This document shows, in pieces, positions 1 to 12,293 of a stretch of DNA of 64,000 nucleotides. Every line of letters begins with the position of its first letter. The first letter of the stretch is position 1. The stretch comes from Microglena sp. YARC. Taxonomy: Eukaryota > Chlorophyta > Chlorophyceae > Chlamydomonadales > Chlamydomonadaceae. The notes below the pieces were generated by a model. The model was not told the origin of the DNA. It searched no databases and saw only the letters and a list, made by a program, of their open reading frames with translations. The translations under genes and the position numbers were made by a program. The stretch is taken from the NCBI GenBank assembly GCA_022414725.1, contig CM039467.1, positions 4,947,863 to 5,011,862 of the forward strand. Direction: 5' to 3'.

Positions 1-164
1 AGATTGATGATGAATGATTATATAATGATGATTGTTCATGTGGCGGGTCGGTGGATGTGGTGTCGTGTTGTAGAGTTGTTGTTGGTGTGGTGGTGGTGGT
101 GGGTGATGCTACGGTGTGGCCCGGTGTGGTGGTACATACAAACAAGGGGCACAGTTGTCAATCA

Positions 165-1160
165 GTCAGACACCACCAAACCCACCCACCCCCATATGCA
201 GGGCAGGCCCACGCACCCCACCCACCAACCCACCAACCCTCGCGCAGCAGGCCCTTGCCAACCCCTCACCTACCCTCCCACCCTTATGCAGGCAGGGCCG
301 ACGCCAACCCCCACCAACCCACCCAACCCCTCGGCAGCAGCCCACGCCAACCTCACAACCCAATCCACCAACCACCCAACCCCTTCGGCAGCACGGCCCA
401 CGCCCAACCCCCACCCAACCCACCACCCTTGCGACAGCAGCCCCCCCACCCAGCCCACCCACCACCACCACAACCACCACCACCAACCACACCATCACCA
501 TCCCCCCCACCAACCCACCCACCAAATCCAACCCACACCTTGGACAGCAGGCCCACGCCAACTCCCCACCAACCCACCACCAACCCACCCACCACCTTCG
601 GCAGCAGGCCACTTCCAACCCCCCACCAACCCACCCACCCTTTGGGACAGGCAGGGCGCGGGAGGGGGCGGGGGTCTCCCCCTACCACCCCCCCACCAAC
701 CCATCCACCAACTCACCCCACCCCCTTGGACAGCAGGCCCACTCCCCCCCACCACCACCATTCACCCACCAACCAACCCACCCTCGCGACAGGCAGGCCC
801 ACGCCACCCCCCCACAATCCCACCCACCAACCCACCCACCCCATTGGGCAGCAGGCCTAGGCCATTCCCTAACCAACCCACCCCACCCCTAGGCAGCAGG
901 AACCCACGCCAAACCATCAACCCACCCACCCCTTGCGCAGCAGCCAACGCCAACCCCCCACCAACCCACCCACCAACCCACCACCCCTTGGAACAGCAGG
1001 CCCACACCATTCCACCCTACCAACCCACCCAACCAAAAACCACCCACCCCTTGCGGCAGCAGGCCCAGGCCATCCCCCACCAACCCCCACCCCTTTAGGC
1101 AGCAGGCCACGCCAAAACCATCAAACCACCCACCTCTTGAGCAGCAGGCCCACGCCAGCC
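165..1160. repeat. C-rich minisatellite, about 17 degenerate units
   Basis: Units of roughly 40-60 bp built from CAACCCACCCACCCCTTG followed by GCAGCAGGCCCACGCC recur about 17 times with many indels. The plus strand is almost free of G outside the GCAGCAGG core. Long open frames here (Pro/Thr/His-rich on plus, Gly/Trp/Val-rich on minus) exist in several frames at once and follow from base composition, so I call no gene. Confidence 0.9.
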
Positions 1161-1164
1161 AAGC

Positions 1165-1490
1165 TCACCTCAAGGGTGTGAGGCCTAAAGGTCAACGATG
1201 ATGATGCCAGGTTTCACCATCGGGGTCTCATCACAAGGCCTGTTTCTCATGATGGTGCTGTTGTTCTCGGTGTTATTGTTATTGCTTGGACGGTGGTTGG
1301 TGGTACATTAACAAGGGAGCAGTTGTCAATCAGTCAGTTTCACCCACCAACCCCACCCACCCCTTAGGCAGCAGCAGCCCAACCACCCACCCCTTGAGCA
1401 GCAGCCCACGCCAGCAAGCGCACCTCAAAGGGTGTTGAGGCTTGAGGGTCGATGACGATGCAGGTTTCACCATCGGGTCCTCCTCACTAG
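1165..1490. repeat. Duplicated flank of the minisatellite
   Basis: Two flanking sequences are each present twice. One, containing GCAGTTGTCAATCAGTCAG, lies near 131-168 and 1301-1340. The other, containing CAGGTTTCACCATCGGG, lies near 1165-1240 and 1418-1490. A second, shorter run of the minisatellite (about 1340-1415) sits between the later copies. The whole block, short unique flank plus array, therefore looks duplicated in tandem. Confidence 0.75.
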
Positions 1491-1689
1491 GCCAGTCTCC
1501 TTTTGACGCCATTGGAGGCGAAGGTAACCCTGAGGCAAGATGAAGGATCTGCGTTTGTATTTGGTTTGTATTTGGGTGGTGGTATTTTTGGTGGTTTTTT
1601 GGTGGTATTTGGAGGGGCATTCAGTTGGCATATCGGTTTGGTAATTTGGTGTACTTGGTTGGTATTTGGTTCCACCTGATCATACCGGA

Positions 1690-3520
1690 TCTTATTTGTG
1701 TGTCATGATATAAAACAAGAACCACTTTTGTGGTTTCAGCCCCAGTGCAAGCAAATGGGGCTGCCCCCCTCAACCTCACGCCTCGTAAACAAGGCGTTAT
1801 ACTATTTATTTATATATAACTTGAAGCATCACCAGAGCTATTTTTTCCCGCTACCATTAGCGATCGCTACCCGGGACCCAAAATACCCCTTTTCGAAATG
1901 CAAAAAACAAAAGCTCGGCCGCTCACCTGATCATACAAAGTCAGTGTCATGATATAACATAACCACTAACCAGAGCACTTTTTCCCCGCTACCAGTAGCG
2001 ATCGCTACCTGGGACCCCAAAATACCAAAAAACACGCCTTTCTTGAAACGGGAAACCAAAAGCTCAAACCGCTCAGCTTGAGCATACCAAATGCCAGCGT
2101 TCATGCTATAACAGACACCACCAACCAGAGCACTTTTTTGCTTAACTGGCTACCTGGGACCGCAAAATACCAAAATACCTCCTTTTTTTAAACAAAAAGT
2201 TAAGCTCGGCCGCTCAGTGAAGCCATAACCAAGTCAGCATCATGATTTGACAGAACCACTAACCAGAGCCCTATTTTTTGCTACCAGTAGTATATCGCTA
2301 CCTGGACCCTAAACATACCTAAATACCCCCTTTTCTTGAAATGAAAAAAAGGCTTGGCCGCTCACCAGAGCATACCAGGTCAGGGTCTTGATATAACAGA
2401 ACCACTAACCAGAGCTCGTTTTGTTCCCACTTACCAGTAGCGATCCCACCTGGACCCCAAAATACCCAAAACCCTTGACCTGAAACTGAAACAAAAGGCT
2501 CAACCACTGAAAGCTGAGATGCCAAGTAGCGTCATGATATAACAGAACCACTAACCAGAGCACGTTTTTCCCGCTACCATTAGCGATCGCTATCTGGGAC
2601 CCCAAAATACCAAAGTACCGCCTTTCTGAAATGAAAAACAAAAGCTCAGCCGCTCACCAAGAGCATGCCTTATGTCCGCGTCATGATATAACAGAACCAC
2701 TTAACCAGAGCTTATTTTTTTCCGCTCCTGTATGCGATCGCTACTAGGACCGTTCTTAAAATACTCAAAATACCCCCTTTCTAAAACGAAAAAAAAGCTT
2801 GGCCGGTCAGCTGAGCATACCACATCCGTGTCGATGATATAACATAACCCACTAACCCCAAGCTATTTTTTCTGCCACCATTAGCGATCGCCTACCTGGT
2901 GACCCCAAATACCCAAATACCCAAATACCCCCTTTTCTGAATGGGAATAACAAAAGCTCCGGGGCCGCTCACTCTGATCATACCAAGTCAGTTGTCATGA
3001 TATAAACACAACCACTAACCAAAGCTCTTTTTTCCCGCTACCAGTAGCGATGGCTACCTGGGTCCCCAAAATACCAAAATACCCCCCTTTTCTTATAATG
3101 AAAAAAAAAAAGAAAGCTCGGCCCGCTCACCAGAGCATACCAATCAAGTGTCATGATATAACAGAACCATTAACCAGAGCTTCTTTTTCTGCATTTAACC
3201 AGTAGCGCATCACTTACCTGGGAAACCCAAAATACCAAAAATAAACCCCTGTCTGAAACGGATAACTCACGTCATGCGCACTCCAACTATTGGGGGTGAA
3301 AGTGCTCCCACAGTACATCGCATGTTACATCGTCACCCGTCTCTTTCTCTCGCCTTCTGTTTGATATTATCGTCTCGAGAAAGTATTCAACCTAGATCTT
3401 AGACCATAGAACCCCCTGCCCGGCACAATGAGCCAAATGTGTTTGGTGTGAAGGTGCCCCCAAAACATGCTCGGCCGCTCACCTGATCATACCACGTCAG
3501 TGTCATGATATAACAGAAGA
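1690..3520. repeat. About 150-bp satellite, roughly 11 units
   Basis: TCATGATATAACAGAACCAC recurs near 1704, 1948, 2100, 2241, 2390, 2530, 2680, 2832, 2996, 3150 and 3502, mostly 140-165 bp apart. Each unit contains in order a TTTTTCCCGCTACC stretch, a copy of the palindrome GTAGCGATCGCTAC or a mutated form of it, CTGGGACCCCAAAATACC, and AAAGCTCGGCCGCTCACC. Units differ by point changes and short indels. The last interval (3150-3502) carries about 200 bp of other sequence. No open frame persists across units. Confidence 0.9.
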
Positions 3521-3829
3521 GCAAAAAGCATCCGCTAGGGGGGGTGTTAACCACTTAGGGACGGCCATTTTAGGGGGGCCTCGTTCCTCTTGGCCACCAT
3601 GCAAAGGCATCCTTCTCCCTGGTCCCCTCGACTTGGAAGAGCCCCCTCCAGGCCCCTAAACTGGCAGGGAGGGGGCCTAATCCGATGGCGTGACTGTTTC
3701 CTGGTAGGGCTTGCCTCTTGTCCCTCTCCCAGATGGGGTCTGTGCTGTTGGGAGATGCTGAGTCAGCTTGTAATGGGCCTAATCACTTTCTACCACTGCT
3801 TTCTGGTTGTGGTTGACCAAAGGGTTCTC

Positions 3830-4680
3830 TCATGAGCTTGAATGCGCTTTTTGGGCTTGGCTTGAACGCCGCACTGCACTGGTCGGGTCCGTGTTATGAA
3901 ATCTCAGATTCGCCAGGGTGGCATAGGAACGCTGGCTGATCAACGGTTTCCTCCACGAACTTGCTTGCGCTGTTTGCTGATGTGGGTGGGTTTGCCCTTG
4001 CACATGGCTGTTGTTCAGTGCGTTGCTTGGTGTTAAAGAGGGCCCTTGCACGGGGCTCGTGCGGATGTCGGTGCTGGGGGCTTGCGGGCATTGCTGCCTG
4101 GACATGTCCTGTTGCCAGCCCGGTGTTTATAAAAGAGGCTCTCGCCAAAGGGCCTTCTGGAAGGTGCTGATGTGGGTGGGTTGCCCTTGACATGGCTGCT
4201 TCGACAGTGGTGTTTCGGTAAAAAGAGGGGCTCTAAGCAAGGGAGCTCCTGGGACTTGGTTGCTGGTGCTATAGCGAGTTGTGCTGGTGGAACAGGGCTG
4301 GTGTCCCCGGTGGTGTTGGTGTAAAAACAAAGCTCTTGCACGGGGCCCTGGGTGCTTGGTTGCTGGTGCTTGGGAGCTGCTGGTGGACAGGGCTGGTGTT
4401 GGTGGTGCTTCGGTGCTTGTGCTGTACGGATGGCTGTGCTATGGAGTTGCCAGTGCTGGCTGTAGGAGCTAGTGTAAGTAGGCTGTTCTGCATGGGGTTC
4501 ACGCTGCTTACTGCTTACTGAAAGGCTTCTTGCAAGGGGCTTAGGGTGGCTGGCGGTTGCGTGCCGGTGTGGTGCCGGGATTGGTAGGCTGTTGCATGGA
4601 GGTTCACGCTGCTGCTGCCCTACTTGAAAGGCTCTTGCAAGGGGCTAGGGTGGCTGGTGCTATTGTAGTGCTCATTACCC
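3830..4680. repeat. Degenerate ~100-bp tandem repeat
   Basis: A block like AAAGAGGCTCTTGCACGGGGC followed by TGCTGGTGCT-rich sequence recurs near 4035, 4130, 4220, 4325, 4520 and 4626. The repeats give apparent open frames on both strands (Cys/Trp/Val-rich or Pro/His-rich). These are not conserved between units in any single frame and are not called as genes. Confidence 0.65.
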
Positions 4681-4859
4681 AGATCCCCATGCTCTGGTGT
4701 AGACCCGGGCCTATGTTGAGCCTACGTGGCTCTGTGGGCAGCCTTCCCCGCCGCAAGGCCCCCCAGGCCCTCCCCGTGTCCCCCTTGGTGAGCTCCCACA
4801 GTCGTCTGGCGGGCCTACCTCAGTGGCAACCTCCCACTCAGGGTTGGGGTCGCTGTTCA

Positions 4860-4929
4860 AGGGGGGTTTTCTTTTTGGGGCTTGGACAAATTTTTTTTTT
4901 TTTTTTTTTTTTTTTTATTTTTTTTTCAG
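4860..4929 (+). other. Long poly(T) tract ending in CAG
   Basis: Positions 4891-4926 are T except for one A at 4917, followed directly by CAG. The string resembles an exaggerated polypyrimidine tract plus 3' splice acceptor. It could equally be the reverse complement of a retroposon poly(A) tail. No downstream exon is recognisable. Confidence 0.4.
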
Positions 4930-6540
4930 CTCACTTGTGCTCTTGCCTGTGATTCTCAGACAGAGCTGTTGGTGTTGAAGCTGAGGTAGCTGGTATTCGC
5001 GTGTTTTGAATTAGGTGTTGCTGGTTAGCCTGGAGCTGCAGCTGGATCTGGTGTCAGTTATTGGTGCTCGGTGTTTGGTATTGGGTTTAGTTATGGTACT
5101 GCGTACTGCGTACTGCTGCTAGTTTGCTTGTTGCTACGATGCAAGGATGTGCATGGAAGGGCTGCCGAATCCAATCCTATCTGACCCACCCTATCTTCTG
5201 GCCCAACTGTAAAAGAGATTAGTTGCAAAGCGTGGCCTTGGAGAACACAGGCAGCTAGCTTGTTCCATGCCACATAAGGGGATTCCATCTGTTGGAGCCA
5301 GGCTAAATGTTCGGCAACTGATCGTTTTGGCTTGGCTTGCGCCCTTGGATTTCAATTACGTCCTTGGCCTTCAGCTGGGGTTAAGGAGGCGGACGATCTA
5401 TTACCGAAGAGAAAGCCGGCCGCCGAGAAGTATAATTTTCGGTAGAGAGAGTGGTGAGCACGAGCATGTACGCGTTGACAGTGGATCGATCTTAGATGTG
5501 CGTCCTCTCCGGCATTGGGCTGGGTACTGGCCTCGGTATTAGAAATTTCGACCAGGGAAATCTCAGCACTGGCTTGCGCACTGTAACTTGGAGTAGTGTT
5601 TTGCTGGCATTGGCAGGGCCGAGACTATTCCGCGACCAGGAATGTTGCAAATTGAGCAAAGAGAGAAAGCCTGCCTTCAGGCCGTGCTCTACGAAAGGAA
5701 ATGCGAGGTTGTCTTGCCTCCTGAGCAAACGGCACGGCCGCAAGCCCACGAACACCTATAGCAGGATTCACTTGATGACTCCAGAACCTTCGTTGATTAC
5801 GGTTCGACAGCCTGGACCAGCCATGCACTAGGAAGATCCTGCAACGATAGTCCCGCCGATACTCGAAAGTTCTGGACGACCTTACAGACGTTAAATCAGT
5901 GACAGTAAGGAGTCCCAACCGTAAAACAACTCGTAGGCACACCGCGAATACACACTCTCGCACAAACGGATTGTCGATTTGTCACGAGGGGGCCTGGGGA
6001 CCATAAGTGCCACTCGAGAGTACCTGTTCTATATCCATGCACCAAATAGAATCCGAACACACCAGTGTGACGAACTCTCGGGACTGGGCTTCCTCGGATC
6101 CACGCTTCGGCACTTTAACCCAAACACAACAAATGCGTGGGCAAGAATTCTCTCAATTTGCCAGGTACTACAGGTATATATGTAGGGAACCGGGCAACAC
6201 ATAAATAAGTGTTTGGAAAACTAAAATTAAACTCAAATTAAATGAAATTAATCAGTAGACTGACAATTTCCAGGAAAATATTCTTCAATTTTTTTGCCAG
6301 ATACCAGGTACCAAGACATCTTACAAATACATCAAGGTGTGTGACTGAGATTATGGATTTATGGTCTTTAAAGTGGGTTCCGGGCCAGGTGGGTGTCTGC
6401 AAGATGGTTTTGATAATTTAACATTTTTTACAGTATGGGGGTTGACGCATATTCATGTACCACATAATTGAACCCAAACACAGTTCAGTTCCAACAATGC
6501 TTGGGTCATGATTGAACACACCAAACTAAAGAAACTTTTG
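4930..6540. other. No recognisable gene
   Basis: This stretch has ordinary base composition. Competing open frames of 60-112 codons overlap on opposite strands at 5490-5960 and resemble no family I know. The sequence GAACCGGGCAACACATAAATAAGTG with AAAACTAAAATTAA near 6186-6235 resembles the small insertion at 13599-13758. Confidence 0.4.
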
Positions 6541-6544
6541 TGTT

Positions 6545-6546
<2 letters not shown>

Positions 6547-6586
<40 letters not shown>
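6547..6586. repeat. Poly(C) homopolymer, 40 bp
   Basis: Forty consecutive C residues are seen. Similar G/C homopolymers occur at 16611-16645, 20583-20633, 27865-27885 and 60828-60858. The length given is the assembled one and may not be exact. Confidence 0.95.
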
Positions 6587-6589
<3 letters not shown>

Positions 6590-6599
6590 TCTCTCAATA

Positions 6600-7730
6600 G
6601 GACTACAGGGCTGTGGAATAAAACAGAACTGATGAAGTACGATTAAAGTCGTCCAACAAGAGCGGCCAAGTGCCCCACGGCCCTAGTCCGGCAGTACCTA
6701 TACTGCTCAGTCTGCATAGTGGCTGGAGGAACCCGACCAGCCAGCTATGTGCAACTGCAGTTTGCAGTACTTCGCAGTAGTGGTGGCTAGTTTCTCTCTC
6801 TTAGTCTCGCAAGGCACGACTTGTGATATCTTTATATCTCTGTAAAGTAGCATTGGCCTACGAGTATTGCAGTCCTGCATTCCACTATAAATGAAACAGA
6901 CAGAACTGATTTGCTAAGGCGATTTTGAAGAGAATATAAAAAAACGGCAAAGTGATTTGTTCGAGTTTACATTCTTGATAATCATGTTTTTGCAGCCGAA
7001 GACGCGAGCAGCCCAAATTGCTGCTGAAGTACGTAACCAAGTTTTTCAAGTTCAAGTTCCTAGGCGATTTTGGTCCATTGGTTACAAGTGCATAATGAAT
7101 ATAATATAGGAGACCAAGTTTTCCAAGGCATTCATCCCACAGAGCAATATAAATGAAATGGCTGCTGAGCTAGTAGTTAAAAAACGAAGCCTGCGACATG
7201 AGCACAAAAGCTCAGCAGAAAGAGGAATTAAAAACATATCTTAAACTATCGCTCTAGCTACGTACCAAGACACTCTATTCACGGCATTCATATACGCATA
7301 CAACATTTCAGTCAAGCACAGAGTCTAGTTACGCACTCACCACACACTGCCAGCGTGAAAGGCTTCAAATTAAAAAAAATGTCATTGCTGACTGGAGCTA
7401 TTAACACCCAAATGAAAAAAAAAGCCGAATTAGATGACACGCACAATACAGATCACACAGGCTTCCTGGACCTGCACGCGTCTATAAGCTGTCTAATCTG
7501 CGTAGTATGCACTTGTGCGGTATTCACACATGAGACCTCGGATATTAAGAAGGATGAAGATGGAGACATAGAGATAATAAGAAGACTGAAAAAACAATGC
7601 AAACAATCCCAGTCCAATTATCACACATAACACCACAGGCTTTTGAACCCGCGGAACCTAGCAGTGGTATGTGGCTTTGGCCACCAATCCATTACAGCCA
7701 CAGATTTTGACCTGATGAAAGCCTGGACCT
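6600..7730. other. No recognisable gene
   Basis: There is no tandem structure and no recognisable coding domain. A Lys-rich open frame of about 90 codons ends near 7630 but resembles nothing known to me and has no supporting context, so it is not called. Confidence 0.4.
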
Positions 7731-7734
7731 TGCT

Positions 7735-7868
7735 AACACAGACCCACGACTGACGACAAGCCACAGACCAGACCTTGACTGACCAGCTGGCAGCCACAGA
7801 CCAGAACCTTGACTGGACCAGCTGGCCAGCCCACAGACCAGACCTTGGAACTGACGACAGCCACAACC
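7735..7868. repeat. Short minisatellite, ~40-bp unit, 3-4 copies
   Basis: CCACAGACCAGACCTTGACT and GACCAGCTGGCAG alternate in three to four imperfect units. Copies differ by single-base insertions such as extra A, G or C. Confidence 0.8.
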
Positions 7869-8249
7869 TAGACTAAACGAATCTTCAATATTCTTCCCTC
7901 AATCAAGCATTTGTGTTGTCGTCCATGAATAGGGACGGCAATTATGATATCATATGAATGCGGCAGCCTGCACTACCGTGGCCTAAAGTAACCATTTATA
8001 GCGCAAATATAATATGGTATCATGCCTCGCTTGATCAACATCATATGAATTTTGCCGGTCCCTATTCATGAATAACAATCTGCGTAATGCTCATGATTCC
8101 CCCTCCCAACTGTTGAAGCGTTCAGATCACACCACTTGGAGCAGCGATCATTATTATGACGGGATCGGGGTAAATGCTGACACTCAAATTCGTCGGTATA
8201 TATGGGTGGCCATGGTGACCAGCCTTAGAGGATGACAGACGTAAAACCC

Positions 8250-8610
8250 ACAGGGATGTTTACCCCCCTCGGCGAAGAGCTCAAACTGCCGGTCACTGTT
8301 TGGCCATATATGTCTACCTCATAATTACTCGCACAATACACCCCCTGAATTATGTGTCCAACAAACATCATGTATGTCTTACTCATCATTACTCAAAATC
8401 ACTCGCCACATCATGTCTACTCATAATGACTCATAATCACTCGCCATGTGTACTCAAGATCACTCGCCATGTCATGTCTACTCACCATTACTCATAATCA
8501 CTCGCCATGTCATGTCTACTCACCATTACTTCTTAATCACTCGCCATTGTCATGTCTCACCTCATAATTACCTCGCCACTCAGCAGGACACTAACATAAG
8601 TCAAAAGTCC
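8250..8610. repeat. Repeat with 36-bp tandem core (ACTCGCCATG type)
   Basis: TCATAATCACTCGCCATGTC and ATGTCTACTCACCATTACTC alternate several times between about 8310 and 8580. The flanks match another copy at 13540-13800: GCCATATATGTCTA on the left and CAGGACACTAACATAAGTC on the right. This copy is the empty-site counterpart of the insertion described at 13599-13758. Confidence 0.8.
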
Positions 8611-8794
8611 TCGGTGCGTCCTCTCTCCTCTCCAAGTGACCGAGCGAGACCTTTCCCGCGCGGTTTTCATAAAACTTAAATAACACACCCTCTAGTGTGC
8701 ATGGCCCTCAAAGTTGTGCATGTACACCAACCCTAAGTGTTGCATGGCACATCGAGTAATGATGTAGTACCATCTCCATTTGCCCGGCGATTTA

Positions 8795-8915
8795 AACTTT
8801 AAGTCTAACTCTAAACCTCAACCCTAAACTCTAAACCCCACCTAAGAGGAGAGCGCCACGCTAGCCAGATTTAAACCCTCAATCCTAAACTTAAACTCCT
8901 ACCACAGTGGTGAGC
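8795..8915. repeat. Degenerate telomere-like repeats
   Basis: Variants of CCCTAAA, such as TCTAAACCTCAACCCTAAAC, recur with intervening unrelated bases. They resemble decayed Arabidopsis-type (TTTAGGG) telomeric repeats. The sequence is interstitial and too degenerate for a real chromosome end. Confidence 0.5.
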
Positions 8916-9289
8916 GCCAAACGCTTAGGCCAGGTAGTGAGCTTGGCACATAATGCATACGCTAGGCCATACTAAAAAAATAGGCAACAGTGAATATTGA
9001 CGTAAGAGTTCAATATTTCCACTGTATACACTAAACGATGGTGAGTGCCAACGCAAGCACTAACAATACAAATGCTAGGCAACAATTGCATAGGCTATGG
9101 GCTATGCTGCCTAAAAGTACCCCCTTAGACAAAATAAAATGCTATGCTGTGGCTGCCCCCCACCGGTACCCCTTCGAAAACAACTCAACCAGCTCAGAAA
9201 AAGCAATGCTATGCTACCTCAAAAGTAGTCCCTTGGTAAAAAGTCAACTAGTGAGAATCAGCGAGGTTTATGGTGTAAGTTTGTGAAAC

Positions 9290-9390
9290 AAATGGGACTG
9301 CCCTGCCCTCGAAATACCAAGCCCTGCCCTCAAAATACCGACCCATCCCCAAAAAATACAGTGCCCTGCCCTCAAAATACCGAAGAGTAC
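9290..9390. repeat. About 22-bp tandem repeat, 4 copies
   Basis: CCCTGCCCTCAAAATACCGA recurs four times with single-base changes (near 9300, 9322, 9343 and 9365). Confidence 0.8.
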
Positions 9391-9429
9391 ATGTACACGT
9401 GCACCACAGTGATGGGCATATTTTATTGT

Positions 9430-9800
9430 TCAAGAGCATGCCCAGCCACCATAGACGATGATCCCCAACAGGTCCAAACAAAATGCAAAGTCCAAAGCAT
9501 GTCCAAGGCATTGTGCTCCCAAGCTTTGCTTGCATCTGCTTGCATACGTTGCTGGAAGGTTGCCTAGTGCAATCCATGCTTTTGCATTCATCTGGTGCAT
9601 CCAGATGGCATTGTTTTGTGTTCAAGTGCATGCGGGCACCATAGATGATGATTTGCCCACAGCGTAACAACAATGCAAGTCAAGCAGTGTCCTTCACGCA
9701 CTCCATGCTTTGTCGCATCTGCCTTCATCCTGTTGCTGGCAGAGTGCCATGGTCAATCCATTTGGCTTCTGCATTCATAGCAATCCATAGGGCCACAAGA
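9430..9800. repeat. Degenerate ~190-bp direct duplication
   Basis: Two related segments follow one another. CACCATAGACGATGAT (near 9450) corresponds to CACCATAGATGATGAT (near 9640). GTTGCTGGAAGGTTGCC with a following TGCATTCAT corresponds to GTTGCTGGCAGAGTGCC with TGCATTCAT. Copies are strongly diverged. Confidence 0.6.
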
Positions 9801-9899
9801 ACATTGCGAAGATATGGGCTCACAGGCACAGGCTCAGTGAGTCAGTCATAATGCTAGTAAGCTTCCATAACATACTCTTGCATAGAATCTGTCATTGTG

Positions 9900-10589
9900 A
9901 AAGTTCTCTGCGCAAAGGGCGAAGGAGGTGCGAAGAGTGTCCAGTGCAATTTCGCCAGGGCAGGGTGCCCTGTGCGAAGAAGGAAGAAGTGGCGTCTTGT
10001 TTAGTGGCGGGGGGGTGCCCTGCGGAAAGGGGAAAAGATGAGTGCCGGCTTCCGTGCACATTCGCCAAGGGGGGCGTCTGCAAAAGGGGAAAGAGTGTAG
10101 TGTTTGTAGGGGGGGGGGGGGGGGGTCTGCTCAAGGGGAACGAGGAGTGCCGGTGTTTGTAGCGAAGGAGGTTGTGTGGGTGTGTGCTGCGCAAGGGGAA
10201 GGAGAGTTGCGGTGTTGGTGCACACTTTCGCCAAAGGGGGGGTCTGCACAAGGACACTAGAAGAGAGTTGCGCAAGGGGTATGTTTGTAGCGGTGGGGCG
10301 GGGGGGCGGCGGGTCTGCTCAAGGTTGGGAACGAGAGTGCGGTGTTAGTAGCGAGGGGTGGGTCTGGGTGGGTGTTGCTGCGGCAAGGGGAAGGAGTGCT
10401 CGGTGTCGCGTCAACATTCGCAAGGGGGGTCTGCACCAAGGAGAAGAGAGTGCGGTGTTTGTAGGGGGGGGGGGGGGGCGGGGGGGAGTCTGCACAAGGG
10501 AACCGAGTATGCGGTCGTACCTGTAGCGAGAGGGGGGGGGGTCTGCTCAAGGGAACCGAGGGAGATGCGGTGTTTTGTTAGTGTGAACT

Positions 10590-10621
<32 letters not shown>

Positions 10622-11395
10622 GGAGGGAGCGGCGGTCTGCGCAAGGTAAGAGCAGTGCGGCTGTTGGTGGCACATTCGCAAGGGGTGCTGTGCGAGGAAA
10701 GGAGAAGTGGGGTTTTGTTAGCGCGGGGGTCTTTACACAAGGGGAAAGAAAGAGTGCCCCGGTGTTTGTAGGGGGGTCCTGCTCAAGGGAAGGACGAGTG
10801 AGGTGTTTTATGGGGGGGTCTGCCACAAGGGGAAGAAGAGGCGGACCTGTTGTGCCGCACTACATTAGGGGGATGCCGGTGCACAGTCACGGGGATTGGT
10901 ATGTATGTAGTGTATTGTAGCCACATGTAGTGTATGTAAGAGTATGGGTGTTGCGCGCAGGGAAAGGTGAGGCCGTGTTTGTAGGGGGGGTCCCCTCAAG
11001 GGAAGAGAGTGTGGTGTTGTGCACACTCATTAGGGGGAATTGCCACAGGGACGGAGAGGGGTGCATTCGTAGGGGGAGGAGGGTGGGGCAATATGGGAAC
11101 GGAGAGTGGTAGCGTTCGTAGGGAGGAAGGGGGGCTGTGCAAGGTAATGGAGAGAGTAGTGTTTGTAGGGGGTGGGGGGGTGTGCAAAGGGCTGTAGAGA
11201 CGGTAGCGTTCCCTGGGGTGGGTGGGGAGGGAAGGAGGGTTTCCGGGGGGGTGCTGGGGGTGGCCGCGGTGGGGCTGTGCAAAGGACTGGACGAGCGCGT
11301 GGCGTTCTGTAGGGAGGGGCGGTGGGGGGGGGGGGGGCTGTTGCAAGCGGACTGGAGAGGGAATTCTAGAGTGTAGCATTCAATATGTACTAGCA
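9900..11395. repeat. G-rich minisatellite, ~50-60-bp unit
   Basis: Units containing GTGCGGTGTTTGTAG, a G run of 5-18 bases, TCTGCACAAGGGGAA and sometimes GCACATTCGCCAAGG repeat for about 1.5 kb. An internal (GT)n tract lies at about 10595-10621. G runs are long enough to favour G-quadruplexes on the plus strand. Open frames on both strands change with each G-run length and are not called. Confidence 0.85.
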
Positions 11396-12010
11396 GTCTA
11401 GCATTCAAATAAACATTCAAAGATGTGATTCGTAAACTTGAGAAGAAATGTGTTTATTGTTATTTCCCTTGATTCAGTTCAGTCTTAAGCAGGAACAGAC
11501 AGCCTTGCAACCAAGTGGATGCAAATAAGACCAGCAATTAGCCCATTGTTTCTGCCCTAACATGCGCCCTAAAAAAGCTATAACAATATAGATGTACCTG
11601 GGAGGAGGGCCTAAAACCATCAGCTAGAAAAAAAAACTTTCAGATTAAAAAAAAAATCCCTGCCATGGGTCAAGTGGGGGCTCAGCTATTGTACAGGCTG
11701 GTAATAGCGTGCTGTCATGCCAGTCCAAAAGATGCTTTTTAGAGCATGGCTCGCTCACTGACTTAGGCAGGCTCCATGAGGTGCTTTGCTACTTATGCCT
11801 GTGCACCTCTCTGTTCCCTAACGATTCTAACTACGGTATCAAACTATAAAAGGAACAGACAGCCTAGCAACCAAGTAGATGCAAATTAAGACCAAGCATG
11901 GGTCACTACAGACCTCAACTTTTACAGGCGTACCGTGTCATGCGACTACCAAAAGATGCTTTTTTGAGCATGGCTCTGGCCTCTCTGACTATAGGAGGTT
12001 CTCGAAAGCA
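11396..12010. repeat. Diverged direct duplication, ~360-bp offset
   Basis: AGGAACAGACAGCCTTGCAA with a following GATGCAAATAAGACC at about 11490-11545 recurs at 11851-11900. CAAAAGATGCTTTTTAGAGC at about 11727 recurs near 11950. This is a two-copy repeat with many small changes. No gene is visible before the kinase-like locus. Confidence 0.7.
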
Positions 12011-12293
12011 TCACCTGAAAAGAACCAGAACGATGAGCCGGACCTTGGCGGATGACTGGATTTCGGGACGAGTTGAGCTGTATAAGATGTCAGACTTGTT
12101 CATTGGGATGGCTCGCCAAAAAAGGACTGGATTCGTGACTGGGGCGGGAATCACCACGCAAGAGTAAAACTCTCCGGCAGGAAGAAGCTTTCTTCCAGAC
12201 GACCCCATATCCGAAAGAACTTGAACGGGCCATCCATCCTTCTTAAACTCATTACACGCTGTCTACGTCCACCTCCTCCTCGCCTCGCTCTTG

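Noticed and set aside
4..1181. Long Pro/Thr/His-rich open frames (up to 364 codons) and Gly/Trp-rich frames on the other strand
   Set aside because: They are open in several frames on both strands at once because the C-rich minisatellite lacks stop codons.
1690..3520. CRISPR-like array
   Set aside because: Units are ~150 bp, degenerate throughout, without short identical repeats separated by unique spacers, and the genome is eukaryotic.
5492..5963. Opposing frames of 87-112 codons
   Set aside because: They overlap on both strands and neither has a recognisable motif.
9850..11420. Many 60-177-codon frames in the G-rich minisatellite
   Set aside because: Frames change with each G-run length and no residue pattern is conserved between units.
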